The notes beneath the pieces are model-generated. The model worked only from the letters and a program-made list of their open reading frames with translations, made no database searches and was not told where the DNA came from. Positions 56,186-64,000 of a DNA stretch of 64,000 nucleotides are shown here, piece by piece. The DNA is from Mycoplasmoides alvi ATCC 29626 (lineage in GTDB: Bacteria > Bacillota_I > Bacilli_A > Mycoplasmatales > Mycoplasmoidaceae). The DNA lies in NCBI RefSeq assembly GCF_000701785.1, contig NZ_JNJU01000002.1, forward strand, positions 124,001-188,000, read 5' to 3'. The translations under genes and the position numbers were made by a program. Each line of letters begins with the position of its first letter. Position 1 is the stretch's first letter.

Positions 56186-57076
56186 TTATGCTTTCCCTAT
56201 AGAACCAAAAAGTTTAAACTTAGAAATACACATTTCTTTAATTGCATCAAATCCTGGTTTTAAAAGCTTTCTTGGGTCATAACCCTTTTTATCATAATTT
56301 AAGTCTTTGTTATCTAAAATATATTTCCTAGTTGCTTCAGCAAATGCTAATTGACACTCTGTGTTAACATTAATTTTACTAATACCCAAAGAAATAGCTT
56401 GTTTTATTTGATCTTCTGGAATTCCTGAACCACCATGAAGAACTAAAGGAGTATTAGTTATAGTATGAATTGTTTCTAAACAATTAAAATTTAATCCTTC
56501 TCAATTTTTTGGATAAAGTCCATGAATATTGCCAAAACCAGCAGCAAGCATAGTCACATTGCCCAAATCTACCAATTGTTTGCATTCACTTGGGTCAGCT
56601 AATTCTCCTCGACCAATAACTCCATCCTCTTCGCCACCAATAGTTCCTGTTTCCAATTCAACTGATGCTGAAAATGATTTAGCATATTCTAAAATCTTTT
56701 TAGATTTTTCTAAATTATCAATAAATGGCAAATGTGAACCATCAAACATTACAGAACTAAAACCAGCATCTAATGCTTTAAAAGCACCTTCATATGTACC
56801 ATGATCTAAATGCAGAACAACTGGAATATCAATCTTCATAAATTTCATTAAATTATTAAGCATTGAACTTACAGTGCAATAACCACCCATGTACTTAGCA
56901 GCACCTTCTGAAACACCTAAAATAACAGGTGTTCTTGTTTCTTGTGCAGCTTCTAGAACTGCTTTAGTTCATTCTAAATTATTAATATTTATATGTGCAA
57001 TTGCATAACTATTCTTATGGGCGTCTCTTATAATTCCATTAGCATTTTGAAACTTATTTTGTGAATTTAAACTCAT
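56186..57076 (-). CDS. fba: Fructose-bisphosphate aldolase, class II
   Basis: 296 codons. It splits fructose 1,6-bisphosphate in glycolysis, using zinc. Zinc ligands are in VVLHLDHGTYEGAFKAL (His and Asp), VELETGTIGGEEDGV, ITNTPLVLHGGSGIPEDQI, and NIHGLYPKNW. The phosphate loop ISKINVNTECQLAF follows. The start MSLNSQNKF at 57076 gives the usual N-terminal length. Gene order fba-ychF with rpoE upstream on the same strand. Confidence 0.96.
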
Positions 57077-57116
57077 ACCATTGACTCCCACGTGTTTTTA
57101 TAAAATTTAGCAAAAA

Positions 57117-57227
57117 CTATAAATCATCATTTTCATTATCATCAATAATTTCTGTCTCACTATCTAGTAAGTTTTGAACATAAGAAGTATCTGAAACATT
57201 ATCTTCATTGCTCATATTTACAGTTGG
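57117..57227 (-). other. Acidic reading frame continuing after the rpoE stop
   Basis: The frame of rpoE continues in phase past its TAA for 36 codons to TAG at 57117-57119. It contains an internal ATG (57213-57215) and reads MSNEDNVSDTSYVQNLLDSE and then TEIIDDNENDDL. Its Asp/Glu richness is what the C-terminal tail of RNA polymerase delta looks like. So this is probably the disconnected tail of rpoE. A separate 32-codon product from the internal ATG is possible but there is no good ribosome site. Confidence 0.6.
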
Positions 57228-57551
57228 TTAATCTTCATTTTCATTTTTTTCAGGAATAAAATTTTCATAACCTTCTTCATAATATTCCTTGCCACCAAAC
57301 ATTGATTGAGATATTTTATCTAATTCACCATATTTAATGGTTTCTCTTAAACGTCATTTACGATCACCAACATGAATAAATCTAGCATCTTGTAGCAATT
57401 CTATATAAAAATTACCTACAATTTTAGATTCTTCATCTTTTGAAATTTTGGCATTTTTAATAATTTCTTTTCATAAGGCATTAAAGTCAAATGATTTATT
57501 TTTAAACTGAGATTGTGCAATTGCATAAGCTTTATCAATTAAGCTAGTCAT
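57228..57551 (-). CDS. rpoE: RNA polymerase delta subunit, truncated in the acidic tail
   Basis: 107 codons. N-terminal HARE-HTH domain MTSLIDKAYAIAQSQF..FDFNALWKEII with IVGNFYIELLQDARFIHVGDRKWRLRE is intact. The delta subunit binds core polymerase and speeds recycling through its acidic tail. Here TAA (57228-57230) follows GYENFIPEKNENED, leaving a tail of only about 20 residues, while 36 more acidic codons lie in phase downstream. A recent nonsense mutation, a sequencing error or tolerated truncation are the options. It may still bind polymerase. Confidence 0.85.
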
Positions 57552-57604
57552 TAGTAACACCTAGATTTTGAAATAGAAACGTATCATATTACTTGTATTA
57601 TAGT

Positions 57605-58939
57605 TTACTTTTTAAAAAAATCCTCATGAATTAAAATGCCATAAATGTATTTATTGCTTTGCAAAAACAATTCATTGCCATTTTTAATAATTTGGCTTTC
57701 TTTAGAAATAGGATTTGTTTTTTTAGTAATTTCATCATAAATTAAAATTTCAGACAATTTTTTATTTTTTGAATAAAAATTTTTTTTAGGTGGTTCATAT
57801 TTTGTAACAAAATATTCATGTTCTTTTTGTTTTTGAAATTTTTTATAATAAAAATTGCATTTGTTTTGATCATCAAATAATAGCATTATGTACTGATTTT
57901 TATTAAAATATGATTCTAAAATTTTGTGCAAAATTGCATCGTTATTATTTAAATATGTATTTAGTAAAAAATTATTAAAAGTACTATCACTTATTCAAAT
58001 ATATTCACTTAAATTTATTTCAGATGTAGGTAATTCATTAAAAAAAACTTTAATCAAGTTTTTAATATAATTATTCCCTTGTCAGTCAAACTTATTTTTT
58101 AAATCTAAGTGCTTAATTCTTTTAAAAGCAAATCAAAGCGCAGCAACTGATAGTGATGTTTTTTCATTTAAATAAACTGTTTGATACATATGATATCTTC
58201 CAATTAAAAAGTTTTCAATAACTGGAATAGCTTTTTTCATAAAAGTTATCTGTTTATTTTTTTGATCAAAATGAATTCAGTGTGTCAATGCATTTACATC
58301 AACATATCCGTAATTTGCCCCTGTGTAATATGAGTCTCTAAGTAAATAGTCTAAACGATCAACATCTAATTCCGAAGAAATAAGTTGTGACATTCATAAA
58401 GGAAATTGTTTGTTAGCATGTTTTGGCGAAATTAATGATGCAACCATCTCAGGGTCAATTTTATTTTTCTTTAAAATATGATAAATATTCCCTTTTGGAT
58501 TTGTTATTAATTTTGTAGATAAATCTTCATGTTCAAATAAAAATTTGCCACTTTTATCTAATGAAGTAACAAAATAATCTTCAAATGCATGTGAGTGTGG
58601 CGCATGACCAATGTCATGTAATAAAGACGCACATAATAATGTTAATTTTTCACATTTACTAATATTTTTAAAACTAGCATTAGATAAAATACGTCGCATA
58701 ACCTCATATGCTCCTAAACAATGAGCGGCTCTAGTATGAGTTGCGCCAGGAAAAATATTAACAGATAAGCCTAATTGCTTTATATCTTGCAATCTTTTAA
58801 ATTCTTGTGTGCTTAAAAGGTTATACATCCAAGCTGTATCTTCATCAAAATTAATTTCATTATGAATAGGGTCTTTTAAAAACTGTAATTTGGAAAAAGG
58901 TTTAAAACTAAAAATCTTAGCATCATTAAATTTTTTCAT
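57605..58939 (-). CDS. HD-domain phosphohydrolase
   Basis: 444 codons. The HD motif is in [18 protein letters not shown] with [18 protein letters not shown], followed by the late Asp in [18 protein letters not shown]. This is the dGTPase/SAMHD-like group found next to gltX in mycoplasmas (MG461). It should hydrolyse a nucleotide phosphate, perhaps dNTPs or a signalling nucleotide. The C-terminal 150 residues are Lys/Asn-rich and variable. It ends 50 bases before the start of rpoE on the same strand. Its ATG follows the gltX stop by 3 bases. Confidence 0.93.
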
Positions 58940-58942
58940 AAA

Positions 58943-61135
<2,193 letters not shown>

Positions 61136-61148
<13 letters not shown>

Positions 61149-61963
61149 AACATACATTGAGTTAAAAATGCAAATTGTTGAATATCTAACTCTTGAGGTC
61201 TAACATTTAAACTTAAATTAAGTTCTTTAAATGATAATTGAATTAAACTAATTGGGAAATAATTTTTTAAATTATTAAATAAAGTTTTTCTTCTTTGATT
61301 AAAACATTTGAATAAAAAATTTTTAAATTCAATTTTCTCAAATTGGTTTTTTAAATTTTCATTTTTTTTTAAAACTAAAATACAAGATTTTACTTTAGGT
61401 TGTGGAAAAAAAGCAACTGGTTCTACAATAAAGAAGTTTTTTACATCTAAATAGTACTGGGCATAAACACTGAATGCATTATAATTCTTAGAATTTATTT
61501 TAGCACTTATTCTTTGCCCCATTTCTAGTTGCAACATAAAAATTGCATATTTAAATTTATCAGTTTCAATAAATTTAGAAATTAATGGTGTAGAAATAGA
61601 ATAAGGAAGATTACCAATCAAGCAAACATTTCCAGGTAAAATTATTTCATTTCAATTTATTTTTAAAGCATCACTACAAATAAGTTGAGAATTACTTAAA
61701 ATATTTTTAGTAATTAAATAATCAACCAACCTTTTGTCTATTTCTATTGCTTTGTATTCTTTTTTTACAATTTTTTTCATAGTTTCAGTCATTGCACCTA
61801 ATCCTGGCCCTATTTCTAATATACTGTCTGGTCCAAAACTTGCAATTAATTTTTTAATTTTGATAATAATATTTTGGTCAATTAAAAAATTTTGCCCCAT
61901 TTTTTTAGAAGCAATAAATTCATTCTTTTGAAAAAAATTTAAAATTTCTTTTTTACTAGTCAC
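61136..61963 (-). CDS. rsmA: 16S rRNA dimethyladenosine transferase
   Basis: 275 codons. RsmA (KsgA) makes N6,N6-dimethyl-A1518/A1519 in 16S rRNA. KKMGQNFLIDQNIIIKIKK, DSILEIGPGLGAMTETM (AdoMet loop), AIEIDKRLVDYL, and the catalytic MIGNLPYSISTPLISKFIE are present, with VEPVAFFPQPKVKSCI and FNQRRKTLFNNLK in the C-terminal domain. A TGA-Trp joins the two halves just before EIILPG. Its start overlaps the yidC end by 8 bases. Confidence 0.96.
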
Positions 61964-63086
61964 TGTTCAATATTTTGTCCAATTTAGAAGAGTTATGTAT
62001 CTTTTTACGACGATTTAAAATAATTATATGAGTTAAATAAGATTGCAATATTGTAAAGATAGAATTAAAGAACCAATATAACCCAACACCGGCGGCTGAA
62101 ATTGCAGTAATAAATGCTAAAAATACAGAAAATATTAATTGCATTTTTTTATTTCTATTTAATTGCTCATTGCCTTTTTGACTTTGAGCTTTTGAATTTC
62201 TATTTCTTCTACTTGCTCAATATTGTGGTAATTTTTGTGAAACAAATTGCATAGGAATAACAATTAACAAAAAGAAAATATAAGTTCACCCACCGTTGTT
62301 AAAATTACTAAAAATCTCTGATATTGGAGTTTTAGATAAATCCCAAATTGTAAATAAAATCGTTGCTTTTATTGGTCTAACAGAGGATACTATTCTAAAG
62401 ACTATTAAAAAAATTGGTAAAGTTACAAATAGTTGAACAAACATTGCTGAAGATTTAATTTTATTTTTCTTGTACAACTGCATTATTTCCAGTTGCTTAT
62501 TTCTTCTAGATTGCGGATCTTTATTATTCTTATATTTAGCATTAATTTCTGCAACTTTGCCTTGAATCTCTGTCATTCTTTCAGTTGCAAAAGTTGAATT
62601 TAATGTTATTGACATAGTTATAATACGAATAATTAAAAGCAATATAACTATTGATAATATGGTATTAAAACCCAACTCAACTCCAAAACCCAAAGGAGTT
62701 CTAGTTGCATACATTAATGGTAAAACAATCTGGGCTGCAGGTCAAACAAACCAAGCATAGAAAGGACCATATGCCATAGTAAAATTTGAGAAAGTGAAAT
62801 AAGGTGAATTATTGCTAGCTTGAAGATCATATCTAAAATCTCCAGTTGTGCCATAATTATATCCAATTTCTAAACCCATTCCTAATTGGGTATTAGTACC
62901 AACTCATGGTTCAGCAAAACCTTGAGTACATCCTCATAAACCAATTACAGTTAAAAATAAAAAAATACATATTTTTAAAAATTTAAAAAATATATCCCAT
63001 ACTTTTTTTAAATTTTTTTTAGTTTTATTTTCATTTACTACACTTGCAGATCAAAATGGATTGAATGTTAAAGTATCTGCTGGCAT
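61956..63086 (-). CDS. yidC: Membrane protein insertase YidC
   Basis: 376 codons. YidC inserts membrane proteins with or without SecYEG. One N-terminal span (IFFKFLKICIFLFLTVIGLW) is followed by an external part. Five spans of the conserved core come next, with RMTEIQGKVAEINAKYKNNKDPQSRRNKQLEIMQLYKKNKI as the cytosolic coiled loop and SSAMFVQLFVTLPIFLIVFRI next. The Arg of the substrate groove is seen in the span near residue 140 (LLLIIRIITMSITLN). The C-terminus is basic. There are several TGA-Trp. It lies between rnpA and rsmA, the classical order. Confidence 0.95.
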
Positions 63087-63104
63087 TTATATTTTTTCCT
63101 TAAG

Positions 63105-63452
63105 TTAATTTAAGATCTTATTCTTTGTGAAAAACTCTAGTTTTTTAATCAAATACAAAAAATCAGAATAATTTTTTTGATAACTATCATTCAAATATGT
63201 TTTATTTACAATAATCAAAATATCTAAAGATACATTAGGTTTTATTTGGTCACAAAAAGATCTTAATTGTCTTTTTATCTTGTTTCTATCAACTGCTAAT
63301 TTAAATTTATTTTTTGAAGCATTTATTGACACACGAAAAAAATTAAAAGAATTTTTTTGAAAATAAATCAAATATTTTTTTGAGTACACCTTATTGCTTT
63401 TGATTATTGACTCAAAAACTTTCCTATCGGAAAGACGATGTTTTTTGTTCAC
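63105..63452 (-). CDS. rnpA: Ribonuclease P protein component
   Basis: 115 codons, usual size. It is the protein partner of the RNase P RNA that matures tRNA 5' ends. MNKKHRLSDRKVFESIIKSN and the RNR-type motif KLAVDRNKIKRQLRSF with basic residues are present. The gene is 19 bases after rpmH and 19 before yidC. Confidence 0.95.
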   Translation of the reverse strand: MNKKHRLSDRKVFESIIKSNKVYSKKYLIYFQKNSFNFFRVSINASKNKFKLAVDRNKIKRQLRSFCDQIKPNVSLDILIIVNKTYLNDSYQKNYSDFLYLIKKLEFFTKNKILN

Positions 63453-63471
63453 AACTAACTTATATTAGTAA

Positions 63472-63618
63472 CTAGTTTTCATCTGAAACTGTTAATTTAT
63501 ATCTTCCTTTTTTTCGTCTGTTAGATAAAATTTTGCGGCCTGAAGAAGTGGACATTCTTTCTCGAAATCCATGCACTTTTGCCCTTTTGCGTTTATTGGG
63601 TTGATATGTTCTTTTCAT
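63472..63618 (-). CDS. rpmH: 50S ribosomal protein L34
   Basis: 48 codons: [20 protein letters not shown] and [19 protein letters not shown]. The core is the L34 signature with a four- to five-residue C-terminal extension (SDEN). It is highly basic. It starts the run rpmH-rnpA-yidC-rsmA-ispE-gltX. Confidence 0.97.
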   Translation of the reverse strand: MKRTYQPNKRKRAKVHGFRERMSTSSGRKILSNRRKKGRYKLTVSDEN

Positions 63619-63670
63619 AAAATCTCAAATTTGTGCACACTAGCAATGGTTTATAAGTTTACAATATTAT

Positions 63671-63700
63671 ATTATAACCTATATCAAAATAATATACCAA
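63671..63700 (-). promoter_or_regulatory. Promoter of rpmH
   Basis: On the minus strand TTGGTA (63695-63700), an 18-base spacer and TATAAT (63671-63676), 53 bases before the rpmH ATG. The interval up to dnaA (63619-63732) shows no DnaA box cluster, so the origin is probably on the other side of dnaA. Confidence 0.6.
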
Positions 63701-63732
63701 ATTAAGTAATATAAGTGTAGCACTAACTATAA

Positions 63733-64000
63733 TTATTTTACAGCTATATTCTCAAGAAAAGATTTTAAGGTTAAATCATTTTTTATTATTTTTTCGATGC
63801 TTTCAATAGATGTTTTTACTGTTGAATGATCTCTATTAAAAAAACGTCCTATTTCACTTAAAGACATATGTAAATTTTTATAAAAAACATACATACAAAT
63901 TTTTCTAACATTTGTATGATCTGCTTTTCTAGAAATTGATAAAACATCGTCTTTTTTTATGTTGTAGTTCCTACAAATTTTTTCTAATAAAATTTGTGGA
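63733..64000 (-). CDS. dnaA: Chromosomal replication initiator DnaA, C-terminal part
   Basis: The last 88 codons; the rest is outside the window. This is DNA-binding domain IV: ILLEKICRNYNIKKDDVLSI, then RKADHTNVRKICMYV and LSEIGRFFNRDHSTVKTSIE, the helix-turn-helix and signature loop that reads DnaA boxes (usually GRDHTTV; here NRDHSTV). Stop TAA is at 63733-63735. It shares strand and order with rpmH and rnpA as in M. genitalium. Confidence 0.96.
   Translation of the reverse strand, partial: PQILLEKICRNYNIKKDDVLSISRKADHTNVRKICMYVFYKNLHMSLSEIGRFFNRDHSTVKTSIESIEKIIKNDLTLKSFLENIAVK

Noticed and set aside
63619-63732. Replication origin next to dnaA
   Set aside because: No cluster of TTATCCACA-like boxes in this short gap; the origin is more likely upstream of dnaA, outside the window.

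Overview
The window comes from an AT-rich mollicute chromosome (mycoplasma type) that reads UGA as tryptophan. Nearly every long gene contains in-frame TGA codons at positions where its family has Trp, and reading frames only close when TGA is read through. There is no cell-wall gene. The right end carries dnaA (3' part), rpmH, rnpA, yidC and rsmA in the order of M. genitalium, so the window lies beside the origin and most genes are transcribed away from it on the minus strand. The ispE and ispF genes of the MEP isoprenoid pathway, the fused PstC-PstA and the gene order fit the M. penetrans / Malacoplasma branch. That placement is inference; I cannot name the species.

Layout, left to right. 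1-1097: 5' part of a secreted or anchored surface protein. 1.7-5.6 kb: tmRNA gene, then a three-gene restriction-modification block on the minus strand, closed by a decayed second copy of the tmRNA 5' half. The cytosine methyltransferase is interrupted by a (TG)9 tract and is out of frame here. 5.7-13.2 kb: an unknown gene, a GT2 glycosyltransferase, the overlapping operon prs-rnmV-rsmI-rarA, and an ABC-2 exporter pair. 13.2-14.7 kb: a gene-poor patch with a dispersed repeat and a divergent pair of very small genes around a perfect 13-bp inverted repeat. 14.7-19.8 kb: a YwaF-like membrane protein, a GT4 glycosyltransferase and a large polytopic membrane protein. 19.9-33.6 kb: secA, an FtsX/LolD-type ABC system, ftsH, hpt, ispF, ptsH. 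34.2-41.4 kb: rplA, rplK, two small membrane proteins and a phosphate block, pstB-pstS-pstCA-phoU. 41.6-44.8 kb: a 1076-residue surface protein on the plus strand behind an 11-bp inverted repeat. 45.3-50.7 kb: class II ribonucleotide reductase, a DUF2130 protein, and a surface protein behind a 15-base A tract. 51.7-54.3 kb: folD with two RimK-like ATP-grasp ligases. 54.4-64 kb: tdk, ychF, fba, rpoE (with an in-frame stop), an HD hydrolase, gltX, ispE, rsmA, yidC, rnpA, rpmH, dnaA.

How it fits together: most of the window is housekeeping (translation, secretion, membrane proteolysis, phosphate uptake, nucleotide and one-carbon metabolism). Between these blocks sit variable modules: the phase-variable RM system tucked between tmRNA copies, surface proteins with switch-like upstream sequences, and a small divergent two-gene module. 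The best candidates for undescribed biology are the tmRNA-flanked switchable RM block, the 13.2-14.7 kb patch, and the FolD plus double ATP-grasp operon.
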